A DNA stretch of 64,000 nt from Nonomuraea turcica. GTDB lineage: Bacteria; Actinomycetota; Actinomycetes; Streptosporangiales; Streptosporangiaceae. Positions within the stretch are counted from its first letter, which is position 1; every line of letters begins with the position of its first letter. Below the pieces are notes generated by a model. The model was not told where the DNA came from. It was given only the letters and a program-made list of their open reading frames with translations, and ran no database searches. The translations under genes were made by a program, and so were the position numbers. Location of the stretch: the NCBI RefSeq assembly GCF_030718205.1, contig NZ_JAUZQF010000001.1:744001-808000 (forward strand). The letters run 5' to 3'. Positions 1 to 8,176 of the stretch are shown here, in pieces.

Positions 1-537
1 GGCGGCAGCGCCGGGGCGAACGCCGCGCCGAATGAGTGCATCGTCCGGCCCGGCGCGGCGGGCGGCGGTTGGTCGGAGTCCGTCATCCAGGCCTCCGCGC
101 TGGGCGCCAGCGAGGCCGTGGTGGTGGGCGCCGGCGGCCTGGCTGGGGCGGGCAACAACCCCGGCGGCGCCGGCGGCTCCTCCAGCTTCGGCGGGTTCGT
201 TGTCGCTCCGGGCGGTGACGGCGGCACCGCCAACGAAACGTCGGGTACCGGGCTCGACGCCGTGTCCGGCGTTTCCGGGCCGCTGGCCGGGACCGGGCAG
301 CACATCTCCGGTGGCGGCGCCGGCCACGGCGCGATCCGGCTCAGCGCCACCCAGGGGCTGTCCGGCGCCGGCGGCGAATCCCGCCTCGGGCACGGCGGGT
401 TCGCCCGCGCCACCGAAGGGTCCGGGACGGCGCCGCGCGGCCGCGGAGGCGGTGCAGGGGGAGCGCTCTCCTACGGCGACTCGGTCAACGGCGAACCCGG
501 CGGCGACGGGATCGTCATAGTCGAGCTGTACGGCTGA
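1..537 (+). CDS. Glycine-rich phage tail/fibre protein, C-terminal part
   Basis: The frame is open from the first base, so only the last 178 residues are seen and the start lies outside the window. The visible part is dominated by Gly, Ala and Ser with repeated GG and GAG steps, and ends in GDGIVIVELYG. This ending is typical of the glycine-rich C-terminal domain of actinophage minor tail proteins (family knowledge). It sits 5' of a tail fibre, holin-like protein and endolysin, which supports a virion role, probably at the tail tip. No catalytic motif is visible. Confidence 0.7.
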   Translation, partial: GGSAGANAAPNECIVRPGAAGGGWSESVIQASALGASEAVVVGAGGLAGAGNNPGGAGGSSSFGGFVVAPGGDGGTANETSGTGLDAVSGVSGPLAGTGQHISGGGAGHGAIRLSATQGLSGAGGESRLGHGGFARATEGSGTAPRGRGGGAGGALSYGDSVNGEPGGDGIVIVELYG

Positions 538-777
538 ACCTTGCTACGGTGAGCTTCTCGATCCTGGGACGCTTACCTCGGCAGGAGAGCCTGAGAAAAA
601 GGCGGGCACGCTGGGTACGATCTGACACGTCGATCACCTCTGAGATCTCCGGATCGGCCATGTCCCGGACCGTTGCAGCGGTGCCGGGGCCTTTCGGGTT
701 CTGGCTCACTTTTGATGATCGCGGTGACAGAGCGTTGCCCAATGAGCTGTAGGCACCAGCCCGGTGAGCTTACGCAA

Positions 778-1902
778 TCACTCAGATGGCTCGTCCCTGA
801 CTGCGAATTCGTCGTAGGTCCGGGGACGGATGGGTGGGAGCGATCGCGGCCGTGCTGGTTCGATCAAGGACGGTTCGATTCCGTCGGGCCAGACGGTGTT
901 GTCATCGAAAACTACCCGCTTCAGGGAGGCGCCGGTCAGCATGGCACCGCTCAGAGTCGCTCCGCGAAGATCGCTGTAATCGAGGCGGGCGCCACGCAGG
1001 TTCGCGTTACGCAGGTCGGCTCTGCTCAGATCGGTGGCGCGTAGGTCGATGCCCTCGGCAATGATGCCGGTCAGGACGGCGTCCCGTAAATCGGCCTGGT
1101 AGAGGATCGCGTCCGGGAGGATCGCGCCGGCCAGCCGTGCTCCGGTCAGATCCGCACGGGTCAGATCGACTCCGACGAGGGAGGATTCGGTCAGGTCGCT
1201 GAAGTGGAGATCCACATCGTGGAGCCGGGCGGAGGCGAGGTTGGTCTTGGGCAGGACCACCCGGTCCAGACCGAGCACCTGGCCTCTCACTGATTGGCGG
1301 CGGCCGAGGACCGTGAGTGCCGCGTGGATGTCCGGAGCTCGGAGGGAGAGGTTCACCAGATCGTCGGGGGGCGCGGCCGTGTGCTGGGCGTCCTGCGCAT
1401 TTCTGTGAGGACGGCGGGTGCGGGTGCCGATGAATGCGGTGAGGATCTCGCCGATGGTACGGCGGTCGGCTGTGGAAGAGCGTGCGATGCGTTCCAGGGC
1501 GTAGATGCCGCCGAGTCGGACATCCACGCTGGGATCACCCAGGTGGGCGATCGCGGCGGCGAACGATTCGGTGGCCTGGCCGTGGCGGCTGAGCTGGAGT
1601 TGGCGCCAGGTGAGGTAGGCGCCCATTAGAAGCACCAGGCCGCCAACTCCCTGCAGTAGGGCTGTGCGGATGTTGTTCACGGCGGCCGCGTAGTCGGCCG
1701 GCGGTTGCGCCGATCCCAAGTCCCAGGCGAGCAGGTGACGTGGGAGCAGAATGGCGCAGGCCAAGGCGGCGATACCCAGAAGTGCGGTGATGATGAAGGG
1801 AGCAGAGATCCGGTGGCGCCAGGACGCACCGACACGGGCGATCTTGTCCGTTCGGACGGGGTGGCGGGGGAGCGGTGGCGTGCGGTCTTCGATGCGCGTC
1901 AT
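778..1902 (-). CDS. Membrane-anchored pentapeptide-repeat protein
   Basis: 374 residues. A short basic N-terminus is followed by two hydrophobic segments (about residues 33-53 and 85-102), then a linker, then a right-handed pentapeptide-repeat block (about 215-330) with steps such as ADLRDAVLTG and ADLRNANLRG, and a proline-rich tail. Membrane-linked pentapeptide proteins are common in actinomycetes but their functions are mostly unknown. The gene runs against the flanking tail genes, interrupting the late module at 538-2173. That fits a lysogeny-expressed accessory (moron) gene, by inference. A role in gyrase protection cannot be claimed, because MfpA/Qnr proteins lack this membrane part. 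Confidence 0.8.
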   Translation of the reverse strand: MTRIEDRTPPLPRHPVRTDKIARVGASWRHRISAPFIITALLGIAALACAILLPRHLLAWDLGSAQPPADYAAAVNNIRTALLQGVGGLVLLMGAYLTWRQLQLSRHGQATESFAAAIAHLGDPSVDVRLGGIYALERIARSSTADRRTIGEILTAFIGTRTRRPHRNAQDAQHTAAPPDDLVNLSLRAPDIHAALTVLGRRQSVRGQVLGLDRVVLPKTNLASARLHDVDLHFSDLTESSLVGVDLTRADLTGARLAGAILPDAILYQADLRDAVLTGIIAEGIDLRATDLSRADLRNANLRGARLDYSDLRGATLSGAMLTGASLKRVVFDDNTVWPDGIEPSLIEPARPRSLPPIRPRTYDEFAVRDEPSE

Positions 1903-2173
1903 GGCCTCACCGAGAGTCGGGCTAGAAGGATTGCACCAGTCGAGGCTTTACTATCTCGCGGAGGCAGCCCGTTCAATCTGGATCCACGCCCACCCACCGG
2001 ACCACCGCCATTGAACTCCACTCATCCACTGACCATTTCTCGGGCGCAGAGCCCCTTTTCGTGATCGCACCCCACCCCGTGGCTCCAGCTGTGTGAGAGG
2101 CACCGGGATAGACTCGCCGTAGCCGCTGGTTATGGGCCGGGCCAAGACCTCCGAAAGCACTGGGAGGCTCGTC

Positions 2174-3178
2174 TTGGCTCGATGCGGATGCGGCTCCACT
2201 CGATGCGCGTGCACGGTGACGGCTGGGCCGAACATCACCGTTGACGGCGACGGCTCCACCGCCAACCCTTACGTCATCTCGGGCACCGGTGGCGGCGCGG
2301 TCACCTGTGACCAGGTCCGGCCCTGTCTGTCGGCTGGGCCTGGCGTCGCCTATGACCCGGCAACCGGTGTTATCTCCGCCCGCCTGTCCACCGACGCGGG
2401 CAACAACGCCACGTTCGGCGGCGACCAGGGCATCTTCGTGCCCGCGGCCGGTGGCGCCACCGTCATCACCGCCGACAGCCCGTGCATCGCCCTGGACGGC
2501 GACGGCTCGGCCGGCGCACCGATCACCGCAACCCCGGTGGTCGACCCGGCCCCGGCCAACCTGCTGGCGTGCGGCCCGAATGGGCTGCTGGTCACCGGAG
2601 GCGCGGCATTGGCCACCGGCTGCGGCCTGTCGGGCGACGGCACCGCAGCCGCGCCGCTCGCCGCGGCGGTGCAAGAGTGGCCGTACCCGTGCGACGTCAC
2701 CACCGAGGCCGGCGGGGTGTACTGCGACGCCAACGGCGTGCTGCGCGCCGAGCCGCGCGGCTACATGGTCAGCAGCAACAGCCCGACCAACAACCAGACG
2801 TACCCGAATCTCGCGGTGCCCGCGGCACAAGACACGTTGATCGAGACCCGAACGTTTCTGATCACCAACCCGGACACGTGCCGCGATGCCTACGTGATCG
2901 TCGAGCTCGAGCTCGACGTGGATTTCGTGCTGCCCGCGGGGGCTGGCGCGGCGGCCGGGATGTACACGGACGAGATGGTGTTCCACCGCAACACCGGGTC
3001 ATCGGCGGAGAACGACTTCCACGTCCAGGTCACGAAGGTGCTCGCTCAGACCCCGTTCGTCCTGCCGCCTGGCGGCAGCAACAACTTCGGTCTCGACATC
3101 AGGCTGGGCCGCGGCTCTGGCGGCGCCACCTACAACCGCATCCAAACGTTCGTTAGAGCATTTCTCTGGATCCTGTAG
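2174..3178 (+). CDS. Phage tail fibre / minor structural protein
   Basis: 334 residues from a TTG start. The start was chosen because GGGAGG lies six bases upstream and the resulting N-terminus (ARCGCG...CACTV, then a GPNITVDGDGSTANPYVIS block) resembles actinophage tail proteins as I recall them; an upstream in-frame ATG at 2132 has no ribosome site. The middle contains beta-rich repeats of the GDG(S/T)A type around ITVDGDGS, IALDGDGS and GLSGDGTA. The C-terminal 130 residues form a separate beta-rich domain ending in FVRAFLWIL. The repeats suggest a trimeric fibre shaft and the C-terminal domain a receptor-binding tip; both roles are inference. The next gene starts eight bases after the stop. 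Confidence 0.7.
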   Translation: MARCGCGSTRCACTVTAGPNITVDGDGSTANPYVISGTGGGAVTCDQVRPCLSAGPGVAYDPATGVISARLSTDAGNNATFGGDQGIFVPAAGGATVITADSPCIALDGDGSAGAPITATPVVDPAPANLLACGPNGLLVTGGAALATGCGLSGDGTAAAPLAAAVQEWPYPCDVTTEAGGVYCDANGVLRAEPRGYMVSSNSPTNNQTYPNLAVPAAQDTLIETRTFLITNPDTCRDAYVIVELELDVDFVLPAGAGAAAGMYTDEMVFHRNTGSSAENDFHVQVTKVLAQTPFVLPPGGSNNFGLDIRLGRGSGGATYNRIQTFVRAFLWIL

Positions 3179-3186
3179 GAGAGACC

Positions 3187-3489
3187 GTGACAAACCAGTC
3201 AACCGACCCCGTGGTGACGTACTACGCCACCCCCGACGGCAGCGTTGGCCAGGGCGGCAGTGACGGCATCGTCAACTTCGTGATGCCCGCGGGCGCGGTC
3301 GAGATCACCGCCGAGGAGTATGCGGACGCCGTCGCAGAGTGGGAGAAGTCCAAGGCGGCATATGTCGCCGAACTGGAGGCCGCGGACCGTGCGCGACAGG
3401 AAACCGACTTCGACGCGCTGACCGCGCTCGGCCTGCCGGACGCGACCGCGCGCCGGCTGTCCGGGCTACCGGCCGCACCCGATGAGTGA
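3187..3489 (+). CDS. Small hypothetical protein of the tail/lysis module
   Basis: 100 residues from a GTG, preceded by AGGAGAG. An N-terminal part (YYATPDGSVGQGGSDG) is followed by a charged helical stretch (about 40-75) rich in Glu and Ala, and a C-terminal segment with LGLPDATARRLSGLP. No enzyme motif is seen. It overlaps the holin-like gene by eight bases, so the two are probably translated together. Position between fibre and holin suggests a late accessory protein. I cannot assign a function. Confidence 0.65.
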   Translation: MTNQSTDPVVTYYATPDGSVGQGGSDGIVNFVMPAGAVEITAEEYADAVAEWEKSKAAYVAELEAADRARQETDFDALTALGLPDATARRLSGLPAAPDE

Positions 3490-3760
3490 CCCGTTCGACG
3501 GCGCGGTCACCGCGCGGGACGTGTATGGCAAGGTCGTCGAGGTCGCTGAGCGCGTCGCCCAGATCGACGCCAAGGTTGACCGGGTCGAGCAGAAGGTCGA
3601 CGGCGTGGTCGCACGGGTGGATGACCATGAGGGCCGGTTGCGCAAGCTGGAGGCGGCGCGCTGGCCGCACAACAAGCTCACGCTCCTGGTGGCCGCGGCT
3701 GGCCTCGGCGTGTCAATCCTTGCGCTGATCGTCGGGCTGATCATCAAAGGAGTGCCGTGA
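3482..3760 (+). CDS. Holin-like protein: coiled coil plus one membrane helix
   Basis: 92 residues. Residues about 15-60 form a heptad-rich coiled coil with repeated VDRVEQKVDGVVARVDD pattern. One strong transmembrane helix follows (about 68-88, LTLLVAAAGLGVSILALIVG). This layout matches small XhlA-like or haemolysin-type phage membrane proteins that sit beside endolysin genes and help release or localise the lysin. The stop codon overlaps the GTG start of the endolysin (GTGA), so translation is coupled. Holin function is inferred from topology and position. Confidence 0.65.
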   Translation: MSDPFDGAVTARDVYGKVVEVAERVAQIDAKVDRVEQKVDGVVARVDDHEGRLRKLEAARWPHNKLTLLVAAAGLGVSILALIVGLIIKGVP

Positions 3761-4542
3761 GGTTCGAGACGAGGGCGGTAGTCGGCCTGCCCGACATGTC
3801 GGGCGTCTCCACGGACATCACCCCCGGCGCGGGCGGCGTCGCGGTCCACTACGTGGGCGGCGCGGTCGGCATCGGCCAGACCACGCCGCACACACACTGC
3901 CGGGCCAAGGTGCGGGAGATCCACGACTGGCACACCTCGGGGAACGGGTGGGCATACTTCGCCTACAGCATGGCTGTCTGCCAGCACGGCATCGTCATGG
4001 AGGGCCGCGGCACCGGACGGCGTACCGCCGCGAACGGCACCAACGACGCCAACCAGCGCTTCTACGCCGTGCTCGGGTTGATCGGCGGCAACGAGAAACC
4101 CAGCGACGCGATGGTGGCCGGTATCCGCGACGCCATCTCCTATCTGCGGGTCAAGGGCGGGGCCCGGAAACTGGTCACCGGGCACCGCGATCACTACTCC
4201 ACCGACTGCCCCGGCACGGCCCTGTACGCGCTGGCGAAGTCGGGGGCGCTCGACCCTGCCGAGCCTGAACCCTCGTGGACGGAGAAGCTCGTGAAAGACC
4301 TGCCCACACTCGGCTTGGGCGACGACAACTACGACGTCAAGACCGTCCGCGCGGCACTGTTCGCCCGCGGCCACGTACCCGACGAGGCGTACGGTGAGCC
4401 CGCCGGGTTGAAGGCGTGGCTGGAGCGGACGGCGTTCGACTCCCAGCTCGCCACGCTCGTAGCCGTGTTCCAGAAGGCCGAGGAACTGGACGATGACGGT
4501 GTCGTTGGCCCGCGTACGTGGCGCAGGCTGGTGCGCCGGTGA
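3757..4542 (+). CDS. Endolysin: zinc N-acetylmuramoyl-L-alanine amidase
   Basis: 261 residues, GTG start with AAAGGAG six bases upstream. The N-terminal 160 residues match the Amidase_2/PGRP fold. Probable zinc ligands are His31 (AVHYVGG), His143 (VTGHRDH) and Cys151 (STDCPG), and the GHRD...DCPG spacing is characteristic. The C-terminal part (about 168-261) contains a helical segment with TLGLGDDNYDVKTV and DDDGVVGPRTW, which resembles a peptidoglycan-binding domain 1. It should cleave the amide bond between muramic acid and the stem peptide at the end of the lytic cycle. It is the last gene before a strong terminator, so it closes the late operon. Confidence 0.88.
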   Translation: MRFETRAVVGLPDMSGVSTDITPGAGGVAVHYVGGAVGIGQTTPHTHCRAKVREIHDWHTSGNGWAYFAYSMAVCQHGIVMEGRGTGRRTAANGTNDANQRFYAVLGLIGGNEKPSDAMVAGIRDAISYLRVKGGARKLVTGHRDHYSTDCPGTALYALAKSGALDPAEPEPSWTEKLVKDLPTLGLGDDNYDVKTVRAALFARGHVPDEAYGEPAGLKAWLERTAFDSQLATLVAVFQKAEELDDDGVVGPRTWRRLVRR

Positions 4543-4558
4543 GGGGCCGTACCGGCCC

Positions 4559-4596
4559 CCCCGCCACATGCCGAGGAGGTGGCGGGGTTCTCTTTC
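4559..4596 (+). terminator. Rho-independent terminator after the endolysin
   Basis: A perfect nine-base-pair stem CCCCGCCAC (4559-4567) / GTGGCGGGG (4579-4587) with an 11-base loop is followed by TTCTCTTTC. It lies 17 bases after the endolysin stop and ends the phage late transcript. Confidence 0.85.
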
Positions 4597-4693
4597 GCCA
4601 TGCACACCCCGACGGGTCTCGCTTGACTCGCATGCCTGCGGCGGTCAGGCTCGAAGCGCCAGAGTCCCGGCCAACCCCAACATGGGAGGGATC

Positions 4694-4945
4694 ATGCGGC
4701 TACGCTTCCTCGTCATCGACCCCAACACCGAAGGCGACCACTGCCCGGCCATGCAGGTGGACGAGGAGACCGGAGATCTAGCATTCGTGGGCGAAACGAT
4801 CCTCGACGAGAACGACCTCGCCCAACTGCGGGCCAGTAGCGGGATCTCGCCGTGGGAGTCTGGGGTTCGCATCCCACGACGCATGAGAAGGCTCATCCTG
4901 GAGAAGCTGCGTGAACTCGAAGAAAAAGATCCCACCGTTTCCTGA
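4694..4945 (+). CDS. Small hypothetical protein upstream of DUF6879 gene
   Basis: 83 residues. The ATG at 4694 is preceded by GGGAGG, which decides the start; the longer open frame upstream runs through the terminator. The protein begins MRLRFLVIDPNTEGDHCPA and ends in a basic/acidic helix. Small proteins of this kind often precede DUF6879 genes in streptomycetes. It overlaps the DUF6879 gene by 35 bases, so both are on one transcript. Function unknown. Confidence 0.75.
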   Translation: MRLRFLVIDPNTEGDHCPAMQVDEETGDLAFVGETILDENDLAQLRASSGISPWESGVRIPRRMRRLILEKLRELEEKDPTVS

Positions 4946-5429
4946 GCTGCTCGCAGCGACGACCCGCAGCGCCATCCACTTGGAGATGCGCGACACGTAC
5001 TGGCCTGACAACCCCAACTTCCTGAAGTGGCGCCAGACGGGCAACCTCGACCACATCGACTTCACCACGTGGAGGCGCACCATCGGCGACGCTGTAGGAC
5101 GAGGAGTGTCGTTCCGCAGAGCACGCGTCGTTTCGGAGCCGATCACCGACTACATCAGATACGAGTACATCCTCACCGAGCCGTACAACGTCGCGGCCGG
5201 CGAGCAGGTGAGGTGGCTCCCTCGGCGGCAGGCATCCGACCTGGCGTTGCCCGGCAACGACTTCTGGGTGTTCGACAACACACTCATCAGGTTCCACCAC
5301 TTCGCGGGGGACGGCTCAATCCTCGATGACGAACTGTGTGACGATCCTGCCGTGGCCCGGCTTTGCACCTCAGCTTTTGAGGCCGTCTGGGAACGCGCGG
5401 TAAATCATGCGGAGTACACGCCGGCCTAG
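4911..5429 (+). CDS. DUF6879 family protein
   Basis: 172 residues from a GTG that overlaps the previous gene. The body contains FLKWRQTG, RRTIGDAVGRGVSFRRARVVSEP and a YIRYEY motif followed by GEQVRWLPRR and NDFWVFDN. This pattern is typical of DUF6879, a family nearly always found next to an XRE regulator with a DUF5753 domain in actinomycetes; that partner is 24 bases downstream here. The pair is widely treated as toxin-antitoxin-like or developmental regulators, without a settled mechanism. Family call is from motif memory. Confidence 0.75.
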   Translation: MNSKKKIPPFPELLAATTRSAIHLEMRDTYWPDNPNFLKWRQTGNLDHIDFTTWRRTIGDAVGRGVSFRRARVVSEPITDYIRYEYILTEPYNVAAGEQVRWLPRRQASDLALPGNDFWVFDNTLIRFHHFAGDGSILDDELCDDPAVARLCTSAFEAVWERAVNHAEYTPA

Positions 5430-5453
5430 TCGGAGCCAGTAGCACACACCGCC

Positions 5454-6305
5454 GTGTCGACCTCGCCCGCATCCTCGGTCCTTGAAGCTCGCAAGGCGCT
5501 TGCCAAGCGGCTACGAGACATGCGCGAGGACGCCGAGCTTACGGCTGTTGCGCTGGCCAAGGCGGCGGGCTGGGAACGCACAAAGGTATCCAAGATCGAA
5601 CACGCGGCGCGGTCGCCGTCCGTAGCCGACATCCGTACCTGGTGCCGCATCTGCGGGGCGCAGGACCAGACCGAAGACCTGTTGGCCGCACTGCGAGCCG
5701 TGGCCAGCATGTACGTGGAATGGAAGCGCCACCGGCGCACGGGCCTGCGCCAGATCCAGCAGGCGAGGGTGCCACTGTATGAGCGGACCGAGCTCATGCG
5801 CGCCTACTGCTCACAGGTGATCCCCGGCCATTTCCAGACCCGCGAGTACGCCGTCGCCTTGTTCCGTGGCATCAACGCAGGCCATCAGTTCACCGATGAC
5901 GCAGAGGAAGCGGCAGCCGTCCGCACGAAGCGGGCGCAGATCATCCGTAAGCCGGGCCACCGCTTCGCCTTCGTCATCGAAGAAGCGGTCCTCTACTACC
6001 GGATGGGCGGCCCGGAGGTGATGGCGGACCAGATGGAGCACCTGTTGTCGGTCATGACTCTGCCGTCGGTGTCCTTCGGCGTGATCCCCCGCGACATCAC
6101 CCGGAGCGTGCACGTCACCCATAATTTCTCGATCTTCGACGACGTTCAGGTCAGCGTGGAGTTGGTCAGTGCCGCCGTCACTGTGACAGCGCCAGGCGAG
6201 ATAGCCCGCTATGAACGAGAGTTCGCCAGGCTGGCTGAGATGGCGGTCTACGGGGAGAAAGCACGCGAACTGATCAAAAAAGCGCAGGCTGTGTACCGGG
6301 CATAG
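5454..6305 (+). CDS. XRE-family regulator with DUF5753 (Scr1-like antitoxin fold)
   Basis: 283 residues from a GTG. Residues about 16-75 form a helix-turn-helix (LAKRLRDMREDAELTAVALA...WERTKVSKIEHAARSPSVADI). The remaining 180 residues match the DUF5753 domain, with YERTELMRAYCSQVIPGHFQTREYA-type sequence and ...VIPRDITRSVHVTHNF. In actinomycetes this architecture pairs with DUF397 or DUF6879 partners. It probably binds DNA near this operon. No membrane segment or enzyme motif is visible. Its neighbour upstream is the DUF6879 gene, as expected for the pair. Confidence 0.88.
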   Translation: MSTSPASSVLEARKALAKRLRDMREDAELTAVALAKAAGWERTKVSKIEHAARSPSVADIRTWCRICGAQDQTEDLLAALRAVASMYVEWKRHRRTGLRQIQQARVPLYERTELMRAYCSQVIPGHFQTREYAVALFRGINAGHQFTDDAEEAAAVRTKRAQIIRKPGHRFAFVIEEAVLYYRMGGPEVMADQMEHLLSVMTLPSVSFGVIPRDITRSVHVTHNFSIFDDVQVSVELVSAAVTVTAPGEIARYEREFARLAEMAVYGEKARELIKKAQAVYRA

Positions 6306-6542
6306 AAAGTCGCGTGCCACACTTCGCCACACTCGTTGAGCCTGCGTAAGGCCCACTTCTACGGTCCGAGCCATGGACAGTCACGGGTCCGCACCCCCAC
6401 CTTCGCCCGCTCCGGGCGTCACGAGCAGGCCTGCCGGCGCTGGCGTGACACGGCGGCGGCAGGCCGAACCCGCCGCCATGAAACGCCTCCGGCCGACGTG
6501 GGTCCGCTCCAGCGAGGCGCCGTTCCGGGCGGGAGACCCGTC

Positions 6543-7172
6543 GTGAGACGCGTCCCCTATGTGACCGCCTATGACGGGGAGAACGTCGCCTACCAGCTCG
6601 CGCTCGTGCCCTCCGCGGAGGCGACGGACGGGATCCGGCTCTCCTACGCCGACCCCACAGAGCACGACTGGATGTTCGGGGTGCTGTGGCACCGCCACGG
6701 CCTGACCCGTGCAGGACACCCTCAGTGGAAACTAGTCAACACCTCGCGGCAGCGTCGCTGCATGCTGCAGGAGCTGTGCCAGGTGTGCGGGCAGACGGCC
6801 GTGGACAGCGACACCGGCCGGATCTGGTGGGTCATAGCGGAGCCGCCCGGCAAGTCCGCGCTCGGCGCGTCGTTCACGAACACGCCGCCGACGTGTCGAT
6901 CATGCATCGGGTTGGCGCGTCTCCTCTGCCCTCGGCTGCGGGAATGGTCGCAGGCGTGCACTGTTGCAGCCGCCGAGCCGTACGGAGTAGTTGCGGATGT
7001 GTTCAAGCCGGTGGGCCGGGGGCTGGTCTCAACTGGAATCGCAACAGAACTGCCACTCGATGCCTATCGCGACCTTGAGTATGCGCTGGCGAAGCAGCTC
7101 ATCGTGTCGCTGGAAGATCTCCGGCCAGAACAGGTTTCCTCCGCCGGAGTGCCGATGGCCCATCTGGCGTAG
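6543..7172 (+). CDS. Hypothetical protein with two CxxC pairs
   Basis: 209 residues. I prefer the GTG at 6543 (GGGAG eight bases upstream, start MRRVPYVTAYDGENVAYQL) to an upstream ATG at 6336 whose coded part is compositionally unlike protein. A CQVCGQTA pair and a CRSCIGLA pair are about 40 residues apart and could bind zinc. The central part has RIWWVIAEPPGKS. The C-terminal half is helical. Proteins like this occur near XRE-DUF5753 genes in actinomycetes, but I do not recognise a named family. Role unknown, possibly nucleic acid binding. Confidence 0.7.
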   Translation: MRRVPYVTAYDGENVAYQLALVPSAEATDGIRLSYADPTEHDWMFGVLWHRHGLTRAGHPQWKLVNTSRQRRCMLQELCQVCGQTAVDSDTGRIWWVIAEPPGKSALGASFTNTPPTCRSCIGLARLLCPRLREWSQACTVAAAEPYGVVADVFKPVGRGLVSTGIATELPLDAYRDLEYALAKQLIVSLEDLRPEQVSSAGVPMAHLA

Positions 7173-7275
7173 TGGCCCACCTTGGTTCTGGTCTGCGTGG
7201 TCCGGGTGTCGCCTCGGGCGAGCGAGGCGGTCTGTCATAGGATCGACGCACCGCGCACCATCTGGGGGATTTGCC

Positions 7276-7554
7276 ATGGTCGACTATGAGCCGCCGTCTG
7301 ACCTGATTGATCTCCGCAAGGCTTTCCTGGCCAGCGAGGCGATGCTCGCCGAGCTCCGGCAGACCCATCCCGCGCCTACGGCGATAGCGGCCGGTGAAGC
7401 CGAGCTTAGTGATGATCAGCGCGTGGAGTGGGCGGCCGCACTGGACGAGCTGCGGAGGCTGGCGGAGGAGATCGGCCGGCACGCGTGGTGGGCGCAGGTG
7501 GATAATCGGCACAGCGCTTGGATGGCTCTACGGCGTGCGGCGGTCGATGGGTAG
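7276..7554 (+). CDS. Small helical hypothetical protein
   Basis: 92 residues. The ATG at 7276 follows GGGGGA at a good distance. The sequence is mostly helical and charged (LIDLRKAFLASEAMLAELRQ and ELRRLAEEIGRHAWWAQVD), with no cysteine and no membrane segment. Its 3' end overlaps the convergent gene at 7528-7731. I do not recognise it. Confidence 0.65.
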   Translation: MVDYEPPSDLIDLRKAFLASEAMLAELRQTHPAPTAIAAGEAELSDDQRVEWAAALDELRRLAEEIGRHAWWAQVDNRHSAWMALRRAAVDG

Positions 7555-7731
7555 AGGGATGACTTCGACCAGGTCGGCGAGATCAACGTGTTGGGCTACT
7601 TGGCGGGTGTTGGTGCAGTAGTCGAGTAGGTAGCGGCGGCCGTGCACTAGCTGAGTGACACGCAGGCGTGGCCGGTCGTTGAGGATGATCGGTTCGACGA
7701 TGATGCCCTCGGGGCCGTGCCAAGTTGCCAT
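7528..7731 (-). CDS. Small conserved-type hypothetical protein
   Basis: 67 residues starting MATWHGPEGIIVEPI, with a short beta-rich core (PRLRVTQLVHGRRYLLDYCTNTR) and an acidic HVDLADLVEVIPL end. The composition is protein-like and the type occurs often in actinomycete accessory regions. It converges with and overlaps the 7276-7554 gene by 27 bases, so one of the two could be spurious. Function unknown. Confidence 0.55.
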   Translation of the reverse strand: MATWHGPEGIIVEPIILNDRPRLRVTQLVHGRRYLLDYCTNTRQVAQHVDLADLVEVIPLPIDRRTP

Positions 7732-7842
7732 GGCAGCAGGCTACGCCGAATCGGACATTGGGTCACATTTTGGGTGGTCGGTTCTTTGCTCCAACGAAGC
7801 GTTCCGACGCCCCTGATATGAGTCGTGACAAAGATGGCAGCG

Positions 7843-7879
7843 GAAGGCACCCCGTTCTCATCGAGGACGGGGCGCCTTC
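7843..7879 (-). terminator. Hairpin terminator of the minus-strand small-gene operon
   Basis: An almost perfect inverted repeat (GAAGGCaCCCCGTtCTC / GAGgACGGGGcGCCTTC, three-base loop) lies just past the stop of the last minus-strand gene at 7887. The run of T on the minus strand is weak, so it may work with Rho. Confidence 0.6.
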
Positions 7880-7886
7880 GCATCGG

Positions 7887-8093
7887 TCAGTCCAGAGGGA
7901 TGATGGTCTGGCGGACGCCCGGACCGGGGTTCGCGGCGAAATAGCCGTGGCGTCGGCCGTCGTCGCCATCGAGTTCAAAGCCGTGCTCGGTGGGGTCAAT
8001 AAGGCGTCCACTCCATTCAGCGGTGCGGTTTCCCGTGGTCGGGTGCGGTGGGTCGAACTCGCGGCGTACGACGACGCGGTCTCCGTTCTTCAC
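7887..8093 (-). CDS. Small KxGDRVVV protein, copy 1
   Basis: 68 residues from a GTG (8093) that overlaps the stop of the preceding mini-gene as GTGA; GGAG lies upstream. It begins VKNGDRVVVRREF and continues as a small beta-barrel-like sequence with WSGRLIDPTEHGFELDGDDG. The N-terminus is shared with the gene at 9887-10141, and the DNA around both starts is nearly identical, so the two are paralogues. The SH3/KOW-like start pattern (GDRVVV) suggests a small nucleic-acid- or protein-binding barrel; this is inference. Last gene of the operon. Confidence 0.65.
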   Translation of the reverse strand: MKNGDRVVVRREFDPPHPTTGNRTAEWSGRLIDPTEHGFELDGDDGRRHGYFAANPGPGVRQTIIPLD

Positions 8094-8176
8094 CGGGTTC
8101 TCCGTTCTGCGTCGACCACCAAGTCGAGGTGCCTGCCGTCGGCGTCGGCGTAGATGCATGTCGAGGTGTCATTCAC
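8090..8176 (-). CDS. 28-residue mini-protein, truncated duplicate
   Basis: A GTG-initiated frame of 28 residues ending VVDAERRTR, overlapping the gene before it and the gene after it. Its last seven residues (DAERRTR) and the DNA beyond match the end of the 66-residue protein at 10138-10338. Both are followed by a KxGDRVVV gene. It is therefore either a functional mini-gene or the stump of a duplicated gene. Confidence 0.45.
   Translation of the reverse strand: MNDTSTCIYADADGRHLDLVVDAERRTR

Noticed and set aside
2132..2173. ATG at 2132 as start of the tail fibre gene
   Set aside because: No ribosome site upstream; the in-frame TTG at 2174 has GGGAGG and gives a family-like N-terminus.
7647..7883. 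78-codon minus-strand frame
   Set aside because: Overlaps the 67-codon gene and the terminator, no ribosome site, and composition is not protein-like.
4600..8000. Boundary between two tandem elements
   Set aside because: No tRNA-Thr 3' fragment or other att-like direct repeat was found in this stretch.
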